From NCBI GenBank assembly GCA_964371055.1, contig CAYJLF010000013.1, forward strand, positions 1 through 64,000: a DNA stretch of 64,000 nt, written 5' to 3'. This DNA is from CAYJLF01 sp964371055. GTDB taxonomy: Bacteria; Eisenbacteria; RBG-16-71-46; CAIMUX01. Numbering within the stretch: position 1 is the stretch's first letter; each line of letters begins with the position of its first letter. Below the pieces are notes generated by a model. It saw only the letters and a list, made by a program, of their open reading frames with translations. It did not search any database and was not told the DNA's origin. The position numbers were made by a program, and so were the translations under genes. Positions 16,052 through 24,027 of the stretch are shown piece after piece.

Positions 16052-16825
16052 ATGAGTTGTGAAACGGAAGTCTCCCGGGCGATTCTCCGAGGCTACCATG
16101 AGGAGCTGGCGGCCCAGCTCCAGAGCGATGTCGTCGTGGTGGGCGCCGGCCCGGCCGGGCTCGTCTGCGCCTGGCGCGCGGCGCAGGCGGGGCTGAGGGT
16201 GACGATCCTCGAGAAGCGGCTGACGCCCGGGGGCGGGGTCTGGGGCGGCGCCATGGGCATGGGCAAGATCGTCGTGGAGAAGGAAGTCGAGCCGCTCCTG
16301 GACGCACTCTGCGTCCGATCGCGGGCGGCCGAGCCGGATCTCCTGGTGGCGGATGCGGCGGAGCTGGCCTCTGCCCTGGTCCTCAAAGCGCTCCAGGCCG
16401 GGGCCGTCCTGCTCAATCTCATCTACCTGGAAGACCTGGTGGTCCGGGAGCGCCGCGTGCGCGGCGTGGTGGTCAATCGGACCTTCCTCGGCGACAGCCT
16501 GCCGATCGATCCTCTGGCCTTCGACGCGCGGTCGGTCGTCGACGCCACCGGTCACGAGGCGGCGGCCGCGAAGATGCTGGACCGTCGCGGGCTGCTGGGA
16601 TCGACGGGAGAGCGCGGGATCGGCGAAGGGCCGATGGACGCCCGGGCGGCCGAGGAGTTCGTGGTGCAGCGAACCGGCCCCTGCTTCCCCGGCCTCTACC
16701 TCGCCGGGATGAGTGTCTGTGCGGTCTTCGGCGGCCCGCGCATGGGCCCGATCTTCGGCGGGATGCTCCGGTCGGGGGAGAGAGTCGCCGAGCGCATCCT
16801 GGAGGATCTGCGCGAGCAGCCCTGA
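16052..16825 (+). CDS. thi4: Thi4-family sulfide-dependent thiazole synthase (or related isomerase)
   Basis: A 257-residue homologue of archaeal and yeast Thi4, which builds the thiamine thiazole from NAD, glycine and sulfur. The Rossmann motif DVVVVGAGPAGL (26-37), the acidic end of the second strand (ILEKR), the GGGVWGGAMG segment and the C-terminal FGGPRMGPIFGGM are all present. Yeast enzymes donate sulfur from a Cys, and archaeal ones have His at that position; here the aligned residue in SLPIDP is Pro151. Some archaeal members are labelled ribose-1,5-bisphosphate isomerase. GGAAGGAG precedes the ATG. It is the second gene of an operon with the CGGC protein. Confidence 0.84.
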   Translation: MSCETEVSRAILRGYHEELAAQLQSDVVVVGAGPAGLVCAWRAAQAGLRVTILEKRLTPGGGVWGGAMGMGKIVVEKEVEPLLDALCVRSRAAEPDLLVADAAELASALVLKALQAGAVLLNLIYLEDLVVRERRVRGVVVNRTFLGDSLPIDPLAFDARSVVDATGHEAAAAKMLDRRGLLGSTGERGIGEGPMDARAAEEFVVQRTGPCFPGLYLAGMSVCAVFGGPRMGPIFGGMLRSGERVAERILEDLREQP

Positions 16826-16840
16826 CCTCGCCTGACCTTG

Positions 16841-16862
16841 AGGGCGGCGCCGGCGCGGCCCT
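16841..16862. terminator. GC-rich palindrome between convergent genes
   Basis: AGGGC-G-GCGCC is directly followed by its near-complement GGCGC-G-GCCCT, between the stops of thi4 and the M1 peptidase. It has no T-run, so it is only a candidate bidirectional terminator. Confidence 0.35.
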
Positions 16863-16896
16863 TCAGCTGCTGCCGGGTACCTGGCCGGAGCGTGAC

Positions 16897-18930
16897 CTAG
16901 CGAGCGAGGACCAGCCGGGTTCTCACGGTCGGTTCGCCCCTCCCGGGGACCGTCGCGGTGACCCAGTAGACGCCGGAAGGAAGAGGTGCGCCGGAGGGGT
17001 CGCGTCGATCCCAGGCGGCCGCCCATCCCGAGCCGTCGGGTGCCGGAGAGAGCGAGAGAGAACCGCGCCGGCGACCGAGTGCATCGACGATCAGCGCCAT
17101 GACCTTCGCGGGCGCGTCTCCGGGCGGGACGGGCTGCAGGCGGACTGTGACCGGTCCGATCGCGGGATTCGGCCAGGCGTTCAGCATCCAGCGGGTCTGC
17201 CGCGGATCGAAAGGCGATTCCACGCCGGATGGACCCCGGATGTAGAGCACCTTCTTCAGGACCCACCCTTCCGGATCGATCTCGAGCGAAATCGGTTCCT
17301 CCGGGGAGGCGAAGACGAACTGCTGCTCGCGCCCTTCGCTCTCGATTCGGAGGGTGTCGCCGCGGCCGTCGGCGTAGCGGAGGACGATCGCCAGAGGCAG
17401 GTCGAACGGATCCTCGGGCTGCACCTGCTGCAGCGTGAACTCGAGCCTTCCCTTGTCGGGGCCCGAGACCGCCTCCCACGTCCACGCGGCGGCGTAGATC
17501 GGCATGCCGGTTCCGTAGACCCAGCGTTCGAAGAAGACGCCGAGGTCGAGCCCGGAGTAACGCTCAAACAGCACCCGCAGCTCCTCCGTCGTACCGACCG
17601 TGAAGGCATGCTCGCGCGCCCACGCCTGGAGGACCGGAAAGAAGACGCCATCGCCGACCAGCCCCCGCAGCATGTGGAGCACCCAGGCCCCCTTGAAGTA
17701 GACGGCGGGTCCGAACCGCTGCACCGGCGGAACGAGCGGTCCCTCGAACCTTTCGCGGTAGACCTCCTGCATATGGGCGAGATAGGCGGCGCGCCCGCCG
17801 GTCTCTTCCATCCAGAGCGCCTCGGCGTGCACGGCGAACCCTTCGTTCAGCCAGATGTCGTCCCATCGCCCCGGTCCCACCAGATCTCCCCACCATTGGT
17901 GCGCCAGTTCGTGGGCCACGACCCGCTCGCCGGCCTCGACGTCGAAGAGCAGATTGTGTGAGCCATAGCTGGTGCACGTCTGGTGCTCCATCGCGCCGAT
18001 CCATTCGTACTCGGCCATGGCGTACTTCTCCCGGAGGAACGGGTATTCGCCAAAGCGTTCGGCGAAGGCGGCGATCATCTGCGGCGTCCGCGACCAGATC
18101 CGCCGCGCCTCCGTCTCGTGCTGCCGGTAACACCAGTACCAGACCGGCATCGTGACCGAGGAGTCCCGGGCGACGTAGCTGTCGCTCCACGCGGCGAAGT
18201 CGGTCGCGACGATCGAGACGAGGTAGGTGCTGATTGGATAGCTCTCCCGCCAGTGGAAGGACCGCCAGCCGGCCTCCAGGTTCCGCACCTCGATCAACGC
18301 GCCGTTGCCGGCGGCGAAGAGCGGCTCCGGCACGGCGTAGTGCGCGTCGAGCGTGAACTTGTCGTCCGGAATGTTCTTGCAGGGCCACCAGGCCGAGCCG
18401 GCGTGGGTCTCGCTCTGGGTCGAGATCAGAGGCTGCAGCGGGAAACCCTGATCGGGGTTTCCCTGCTCCTGGAAGAGGAGACCGCTGATCGGCGGCCACT
18501 TCGGCCGGCCGTGGTACTCGATGGAGACGGTCGTCGTTTCGTCGAAGGCCAGGGGCGGATCGAGCCGGAGCAGGAGATGACCGGCGCGGTGCTCGAAGGT
18601 CAGGGAGACGCCGTTCCGCCCGGCCGCGAGAATGTCGAGGTTCGAGTCGGCCGCGAAGAGGAGCTCCTTCAGCCCCGGATGGGCGCCGCGCACCAGGTGG
18701 GTGGCTCGGCCCGAGACCTGGCGGAGCGCCGGGTCGAAGCGGAGATCGAGCTCGACGTGCAACAGATCGTAACGGTGGTAGCGCGGATCATCGTCGGCGG
18801 GCACGGCCGCCGCGCTCTTGCCGCGGCTGCAGGGGTGGAGGTCGGCGTCCGACGCGCGAGCCGGGGGGGAGGCGAAGAGGAGGGCGAGCCCGAAGAGCCC
18901 GAAGGCCCGTCGCCGCGTGCCACGCTTCAT
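16897..18930 (-). CDS. Secreted M1-family zinc aminopeptidase with FlgD-like C-terminal domain
   Basis: A 677-residue exported metallopeptidase with a signal peptide ending ARA. The zinc site is HELAHQWW with His340, His344 and Glu363, catalytic Glu341, and the substrate-binding variant GAMEH of the family's GAMEN motif stands upstream. The last 90 residues (LNAWPNPAIGPVTVRL to GVYWVTATVPG) form a FlgD-like or secretion-sorting beta domain common on exported proteins of FCB-group bacteria. The ATG overlaps the ispH stop (ATGA). It probably digests peptides in the periplasm or at the cell surface. Confidence 0.9.
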   Translation of the reverse strand: MKRGTRRRAFGLFGLALLFASPPARASDADLHPCSRGKSAAAVPADDDPRYHRYDLLHVELDLRFDPALRQVSGRATHLVRGAHPGLKELLFAADSNLDILAAGRNGVSLTFEHRAGHLLLRLDPPLAFDETTTVSIEYHGRPKWPPISGLLFQEQGNPDQGFPLQPLISTQSETHAGSAWWPCKNIPDDKFTLDAHYAVPEPLFAAGNGALIEVRNLEAGWRSFHWRESYPISTYLVSIVATDFAAWSDSYVARDSSVTMPVWYWCYRQHETEARRIWSRTPQMIAAFAERFGEYPFLREKYAMAEYEWIGAMEHQTCTSYGSHNLLFDVEAGERVVAHELAHQWWGDLVGPGRWDDIWLNEGFAVHAEALWMEETGGRAAYLAHMQEVYRERFEGPLVPPVQRFGPAVYFKGAWVLHMLRGLVGDGVFFPVLQAWAREHAFTVGTTEELRVLFERYSGLDLGVFFERWVYGTGMPIYAAAWTWEAVSGPDKGRLEFTLQQVQPEDPFDLPLAIVLRYADGRGDTLRIESEGREQQFVFASPEEPISLEIDPEGWVLKKVLYIRGPSGVESPFDPRQTRWMLNAWPNPAIGPVTVRLQPVPPGDAPAKVMALIVDALGRRRGSLSLSPAPDGSGWAAAWDRRDPSGAPLPSGVYWVTATVPGRGEPTVRTRLVLAR

Positions 18931-20264
18931 CCCGACCTCTCCGGGGGAACTCCGGGATCGGCCGCGCCGGCGGGACGAGCTGTCCGGGCCGCCCGTTCGG
19001 CCTGTCGCGCCCGTTCGCGCTCGCGTCTTTCGTCCGCGATGCGGTTCCCCTCGGCCGCCAGCTCGTCCAACAGCGTCTCGGGCATGCCGCGAAAGGAGAG
19101 AATCCGCCCGATCGACCGCCCGATCTCGCTGTCGGGCGTGGAGGCGCCCGCGGTCACGCCCACCGTGACCGCGTCGTCCGGCATCCATCCCTCGGTCATG
19201 ACCGGAGTCGTGGATCCGCGCGGCTTGTGCCGGATCCACTGGGCGCTGACGAGATTGGCCGCATCCTCGATGTGCCACGCCCGGGTGGAGCGGGAGGCGA
19301 TCTCGACCAGATGATTCGTGTTGCTGCTGTTGAACCCGCCGATCACGATCATGAGGTCGCACCCCTCGGCGATCAGCTCCAGCACCGCGTCCTGCCGTTC
19401 CTGGGTCGCGCTGCAGATCGTGTCGAAGGAGTGCATGCGGTCCCGCGCCGCGGCGTCGCCGTGGCGCTCCCGCATCGCCTCGGTCAGCAGGCGGCCGATC
19501 TCCAGCGACTCGGAGGAGAGCATCGTCGTCTGGTTGGCGCAGCCGATTCTCTCGAGATGCCGGTCCGGGTCGAAGCCGGGCGAGTGCTTGCCGGCGAACT
19601 CCTGCTGGAACTGATCGCCGGTCAGCTCTCCGCGAATGAACGAGGCGACCCGGCCCGCCTCCGCGAGGTCGCGCACGACCAGCCAGTGCGCCCCCGGGTG
19701 CCGGGTGACCTGCGAGCAGGTGGCCTGGGTCTCTTCGTGGGTCACCTTGCCGTGGATGATCGAGGTGATTCCCTCGCGCGCGAACCGATCGACGCTCTTC
19801 CAGACCGTGAGCACGCTGCCGCAGGTTGTGTCGACGAGGATCGCGCCCAGCCCGCGCAGGCGCTCGAAGTCGCCATGCGAGACGCCGAAGGCCGGGATGA
19901 CCACGACGTCCTCGGAGGTGACGCCGGCGAGGTGGTCGGGGACCGTTCCGGCGGCCGGGAGGAACTCGATCCCCATCGCGCCCAGCCGGTGGTTGACGCC
20001 CGGGTTGTGGATGATCTCCCCGATGAGGAGGATCCGGCGGTCGGGGAATCGATCGCGCGCCTCGTAGGCGTATTCGACCGCGCGGTCGACGCCGTAGCAG
20101 AAGCCGAACTCCCGGGCCAGGCGGATCGTCGTCGCCTCGTGCGTGAGGCGGTGACCATTGGCCCGAAGAAACTCCACCAGGCCGCTGTGGTAGTCGCCAT
20201 GCAGAATCCCGACCACCTGTTCGCGGTGGCCGAGGCCGCGGCGGAAGTAGCGCGCGTCGTTCAT
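18927..20264 (-). CDS. ispH: 4-hydroxy-3-methylbut-2-enyl diphosphate reductase
   Basis: Last enzyme of the methylerythritol phosphate pathway, making IPP and DMAPP with a [4Fe-4S] cluster. The three cluster ligands are Cys56 in GFCYGVDRA, Cys148 in DTTCGS and Cys284 in DTICSATQ. The His and Glu motifs (IIHNPGVN, GKVTHEETQAT) and the SSNTNHLVEI loop are also present. The 445-residue length and the N-terminal extension resemble the longer form of cyanobacteria and plants rather than the 316-residue E. coli type. A charged tail of about 40 residues follows the core. It overlaps the M1 peptidase start. Confidence 0.95.
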   Translation of the reverse strand: MNDARYFRRGLGHREQVVGILHGDYHSGLVEFLRANGHRLTHEATTIRLAREFGFCYGVDRAVEYAYEARDRFPDRRILLIGEIIHNPGVNHRLGAMGIEFLPAAGTVPDHLAGVTSEDVVVIPAFGVSHGDFERLRGLGAILVDTTCGSVLTVWKSVDRFAREGITSIIHGKVTHEETQATCSQVTRHPGAHWLVVRDLAEAGRVASFIRGELTGDQFQQEFAGKHSPGFDPDRHLERIGCANQTTMLSSESLEIGRLLTEAMRERHGDAAARDRMHSFDTICSATQERQDAVLELIAEGCDLMIVIGGFNSSNTNHLVEIASRSTRAWHIEDAANLVSAQWIRHKPRGSTTPVMTEGWMPDDAVTVGVTAGASTPDSEIGRSIGRILSFRGMPETLLDELAAEGNRIADERRERERARQAERAARTARPAGAADPGVPPERSG

Positions 20265-20419
20265 GCGGATCTCCTCGGAACTGCGTCGTGTCGGAGGGAC
20301 CGACCCGTGAGTATACTACACGCGGCGGCGCGCAGCCGGCGAACCGGGAGGTGAGCCGGCGTTTGACGAGCCGCCGCGACCCGCGGCCGAATCGAGAGAC
20401 GAGAGGGGAGCACGTGGAG

Positions 20420-21370
20420 ATGCCAGAACAGGACGAACCGACCCCGGGCGACGCGCGGCCCGATCCGCCCGAGTCCGCGGGAACGGCCGGCGAGACGGGA
20501 TTCCGCACCGGGTATGTCGCGCTGGTCGGCGCGCCGAATGTCGGCAAGTCGACCCTGATGAACCGGCTGCTGCGCGAACGGCTCGCGATCGTCACGTCCA
20601 AGCCGCAGACCACGCGGCGGCGCACGCTCGGGATCCTCAACGGCCCGGAGTACCAGGTCGTGATCCTCGATACCCCCGGGCTGATGGAGCCGCGCTATGA
20701 CCTCCATCACGCCATGCTGCGCGATGCCCACCAGGCGCTCGAGGACGCCGACCTCATCCTCTTCCTGACCGAGCCGCGTGCGCCGGTCCACGTCCCCGAC
20801 GCCGTGCGCGCCGCTTCCCGTCCCCGGTTTCTGGCGCTCAACAAGATCGACCTGGTGACCCATCCGGATGAGATGCTGCCGGTCCTGACGGCGTGGCACG
20901 AGACCGGCCTCTTCGATGAGCTCTTCCCCGTCTCGGCGCTGGATGGCGCGGGGGTCGAGACGCTCGTGCGGGAGCTGGTGCCGCGTCTGCCGGTCGCGCC
21001 CCCCTTCTACCCCCCCGACCAGTTGGCCGATCAGCCGGAGCGGTTCTTCGCCGCCGAAATCATCCGGGAACGGATCTTCGAGCGGTACGAGCAGGAGGTC
21101 CCCTACGCGACCGAGGTCGTCATCGAGGAATTCGTCGAACGGTCCGAGGCGCGCGATTTCATCCGGGCCGTGATCTTCGTCGAACAGGAATCGCAGAAGG
21201 GGATCCTGATCGGAAAGAGCGGCCGGGCGATCCGCGCGCTGGGAGAGGAGGCGCGACTGCACCTCGAGACCTTCCTGCAGCGGCCGGTCTACCTCGAACT
21301 GCGGGTCAAGGTGATGGAGAAGTGGCGGCGACGCGCCGAAGCGCTGCGCAAACTCGGTTACCGCGGATGA
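20420..21370 (+). CDS. era: GTPase Era
   Basis: Ribosome-assembly GTPase acting on 16S rRNA. The G1 motif GAPNVGKST, the PQTTRRR switch I region (Era-type), DTPG (G3), NKIDL (G4) and VSAL (G5) are in order. A KH RNA-binding domain with GILIGKSGRAIRALGEEAR follows. The length of 316 residues matches the family plus a short Pro-rich N-terminus. The start at ATG 20420 has GGGGAG nine bases before it; a GTG at 20414 would add two residues. A TATACT at 20312 could be its minus-ten element, without an evident minus-35. Confidence 0.96.
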   Translation: MPEQDEPTPGDARPDPPESAGTAGETGFRTGYVALVGAPNVGKSTLMNRLLRERLAIVTSKPQTTRRRTLGILNGPEYQVVILDTPGLMEPRYDLHHAMLRDAHQALEDADLILFLTEPRAPVHVPDAVRAASRPRFLALNKIDLVTHPDEMLPVLTAWHETGLFDELFPVSALDGAGVETLVRELVPRLPVAPPFYPPDQLADQPERFFAAEIIRERIFERYEQEVPYATEVVIEEFVERSEARDFIRAVIFVEQESQKGILIGKSGRAIRALGEEARLHLETFLQRPVYLELRVKVMEKWRRRAEALRKLGYRG

Positions 21371-21392
21371 GACCGACTCGAACGGGGCGTTC

Positions 21393-22295
21393 GTGATCCT
21401 CGGGGAGGCGGCCGCGCTCGCCTCGGCCGCGCTCTGGGCCGGCGCCTCGGTGCTCTTCGGGATCGAGGGGCGCACCACCCGCCCCATCGTGATGAACCTC
21501 GTGAAGTCGCTCGGGGCCTGCGGGCTCTTTCTGGTCGCGCTCCTGCTGACTCCCGCGGGGGAGTTCGTGCGCCCGGCCGGCGACCTCGTGCTGCCGCTTC
21601 GGCCGATCGCCTGGCTGGCCCTGTCAGGGGTGGTCGGGATCGCGCTGGGCGACACCGCCTTCTTCATCGCGATGGCGCGGTTGGGTGTGCGGCGCGCCAT
21701 GATGCTGGGTCTCCTGGCGCCGGTCTTCGCCGCGGCGGGCGCCGCCCTGGTCGGTCAGCCGCTGCCCGGGATCGTCGGGGCGACCGGCATCGCCGTGACC
21801 CTGGGCGGGCTCCTCCTCTTCATCCGGGTCGCGCCGCTGAAGGAGGAAGGGAGCGCGCCCCGCTCCGCCCGCGCCCTCGGTTTCGGGGTTCTGGCCGCCC
21901 TCTGCCAGGCGCTCGGCATCGTGATGACGAAGGGGGCGATCGCACAGACCGGTCTCCTCCCCGCGAGCATCGTGCGCCTGCTGGCCGGCGCCGGTGCGCT
22001 CCTGGCGCTCGAAGTGATGCGGGGGCGCGCCCACGGCCTGACGCGGGAATTGGGGCGAGGATTCCGTCGAGCCCGGCTTCTCCTGGCGGCCTTTCTCGGG
22101 ACCTTCATCGCCTTCTACCTTTTCCAGGCGGCGATCCACTACGGCTCTCCCCCCGTGACCGCGGCTCTGACGGCGACCTCGCCGCTGCTGGCCGTGCCCC
22201 TGGCCTCGCGCTACCTGGGGGAGAGAATGCCGATCGCGGCCCTCCTTGCTACACTCGTGGCCGTGGCCGGGGTGGTGCTGGTCGCGATCGATTAG
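21393..22295 (+). CDS. DMT/EamA-family transporter
   Basis: A 300-residue inner-membrane protein with ten hydrophobic helices arranged as two EamA repeats (about 5-130 and 160-300), typical of drug/metabolite exporters. The GTG start at 21393 lies 22 bases after era, so they are probably cotranscribed. The next gene begins 10 bases after its stop. The substrate is unknown. Confidence 0.85.
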   Translation: MILGEAAALASAALWAGASVLFGIEGRTTRPIVMNLVKSLGACGLFLVALLLTPAGEFVRPAGDLVLPLRPIAWLALSGVVGIALGDTAFFIAMARLGVRRAMMLGLLAPVFAAAGAALVGQPLPGIVGATGIAVTLGGLLLFIRVAPLKEEGSAPRSARALGFGVLAALCQALGIVMTKGAIAQTGLLPASIVRLLAGAGALLALEVMRGRAHGLTRELGRGFRRARLLLAAFLGTFIAFYLFQAAIHYGSPPVTAALTATSPLLAVPLASRYLGERMPIAALLATLVAVAGVVLVAID

Positions 22296-22305
22296 AGGAG
22301 GGTGC

Positions 22306-23742
22306 ATGCAAGGTCCGGATCCGATCTCCGGCCATCCGCGGGTCGTCACCGACCCCGAGGTCTGCGGGGCCTACGCCGCCGATGCCTCCGGCCTCTCGCG
22401 TCTCCCCGAGGCCGTGGCCCGGCCGGAGAGCGAGGAGGAGGTGGCCGAGATTCTCCGGCTCTGTTCGGCGCGCGGCGTCCCGGTGACACCGCAGGGCCTC
22501 CGCTCGAGCACTACCGGAGCATCGGTTCCCGCCGCCGGCATCGTCCTGTCGCTCGAACGGATGAGCCGCGTGCTCGAGATCGACGCCGCGCGTCGATTCG
22601 CCGTGGCGGAGCCGGGCATCATCACGGCGGAGTTCAAGCGGCAGATCCGCGCCGCCGGCCTCTTCTATCCCGTCGACCCCACCAGCGAGGAGGAGTGCAC
22701 CCTCGGCGGCACCGTCGCCTGCAACGCGAGCGGCTCGCGCACCTATCGGTACGGACCGACCCGTCCCTACGTGCGCGCGCTCTCGGTCGTGCTGGCTGAC
22801 GGCACGACGCGACAGGTCCGCCGCATCGACGCAGACAAGAATTCCACCGGGTTCTTCGGGCTGCAGAACCCGGTCGACCTCTGGATCGGCAGCGAAGGGA
22901 CCCTGGGGGTCGTGACGCGGATCGAGGTCGATCTTCTCCCGCTGCCCCCCGGTTTCTTCGGCGCGATGGCGTTCTTTCCCGATGGGCGCACGGCCGTGGA
23001 GTTCGTCCTCGCGGCCGATTCCGCGCGACGCGCCGGTCAGAGCGCGGGGACCGTCTCGCTGCGACCGCGTTGCCTGGAGCTCTTCGACGCCGGCTCGCTG
23101 AACCTGATCCGCCCGGATGCCGGCGGGGTGCGGATTCCGGAAGGAGCGGGAGCGGCGGTCTTCTTCGAGGAGGAAGTGGCGCCGGACGAGGCGGTCGATG
23201 CGATGGAACGTTGGTATGCCGCGATCGAGGCGGGAGGCGGGCTGGCGGACGACACGATCATCGCCCAGAGCGAGTCGGAGCAGGCCGAGCTGCGCCGTCT
23301 GCGGCATGCGTTGCCGGCGGGGATGAACGAGCGTGGCGCGCGGGCCGTTCTGCAGGGCGGACGCAAGGTCTCCACCGATTTCGCCGTTCCGCTCGAGCGA
23401 CTGCCGGAGATGATGGATGATGCCTATCGCATCGCTCGGGAGCGGTTCGGCGGCTTCGTCATCGCCTATGGCCACGCGGGAAACGGGCACCCGCACTTCA
23501 ACCTCCTCGCCGAGGATCCCACTGCGCTCACCCGGGCGAAGGAGGCTGCGCGACAGATGGCGCGTCGCGCGCTGGAACTCGGCGGGACCCTCGCGGCGGA
23601 ACATGGCGTGGGCAAGCTCAAGGCGGGGCTCTTCCGTGAGTTCTACCCTGCCTGGATGATCGATGCGCATCGCGCGATCAAGCGCACGCTCGACCCGCGG
23701 GGGATCCTCTCTCCCGGCAATCTCTTCGATCCGGAGGTCTAG
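22306..23742 (+). CDS. FAD-linked oxidase, GlcD/lactate dehydrogenase type
   Basis: A 478-residue flavoprotein of the VAO/GlcD family. The FAD_binding_4 domain (about residues 35-215) has TPQGLRSSTTGAS and the DPTSEEECTLGGTVACNASGSRT pyrophosphate-binding loop. The FAD-oxidase C domain ends with YGHAGNGHPHFNL and the EHGVGKLK motif. It oxidises a 2-hydroxy acid such as glycolate or D-lactate; the exact substrate is not clear. GAGGAGGG precedes the ATG. Its TAG stop lies inside the left terminal repeat of the element that follows. Confidence 0.88.
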   Translation: MQGPDPISGHPRVVTDPEVCGAYAADASGLSRLPEAVARPESEEEVAEILRLCSARGVPVTPQGLRSSTTGASVPAAGIVLSLERMSRVLEIDAARRFAVAEPGIITAEFKRQIRAAGLFYPVDPTSEEECTLGGTVACNASGSRTYRYGPTRPYVRALSVVLADGTTRQVRRIDADKNSTGFFGLQNPVDLWIGSEGTLGVVTRIEVDLLPLPPGFFGAMAFFPDGRTAVEFVLAADSARRAGQSAGTVSLRPRCLELFDAGSLNLIRPDAGGVRIPEGAGAAVFFEEEVAPDEAVDAMERWYAAIEAGGGLADDTIIAQSESEQAELRRLRHALPAGMNERGARAVLQGGRKVSTDFAVPLERLPEMMDDAYRIARERFGGFVIAYGHAGNGHPHFNLLAEDPTALTRAKEAARQMARRALELGGTLAAEHGVGKLKAGLFREFYPAWMIDAHRAIKRTLDPRGILSPGNLFDPEV

Positions 23743-24018
23743 CAGGGTGCTGAAAAACTGGGCTAGCCGCGTTCGGAGCGCCGATCGGTCAGATGCGAGG
23801 CGCGCCGACGAAGTCGATGCCAGGGTGCATCTTCGAGGAGGCGCAACGAGGCAGGTGGCCGATCGCCGCCCGAACCCGGAGGGCCGGCGGCAATTGCTTC
23901 GCCGCTCTTCGTTGCTCGTCGTCCGCGATACGCCTTGGCATCGCCATCCTCCTCGCGCCTCGATCGGCTCGCAAGTGCTCGCCAGCGCGGCGGGGCCAGT
24001 TTTTCAGCACCCTGCTAG
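23739..24018. mobile_element. MITE-like element with perfect 23-bp terminal inverted repeats
   Basis: The bases 23739-23761 and 23996-24018 are exact reverse complements over 23 positions; the outer part reads CTAGCAGGGTGCTGAAAAAC. The outermost CTAG may be a target duplication, leaving 19-bp repeats. The interior of 234 bases contains no transposase, only short frames of no evident coding character. The element lies precisely between two convergent stop codons and forms the stop of the left gene. It looks like a non-mobile-gene-carrying miniature transposon. Confidence 0.75.
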
Positions 24019-24027
24019 GGGGGAGAA

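Noticed and set aside
18931..20640. Upstream extension of the M1 peptidase frame to 1247 residues
   Set aside because: The extension is Arg/Pro-rich and antisense-frame to ispH; the signal peptide and ATGA overlap set the start at 18930.
23789..24010. Small gene inside the MITE-like element
   Set aside because: The 73-residue frame begins within the terminal repeat and has no domain, no ribosome site and a composition like shadow frames.
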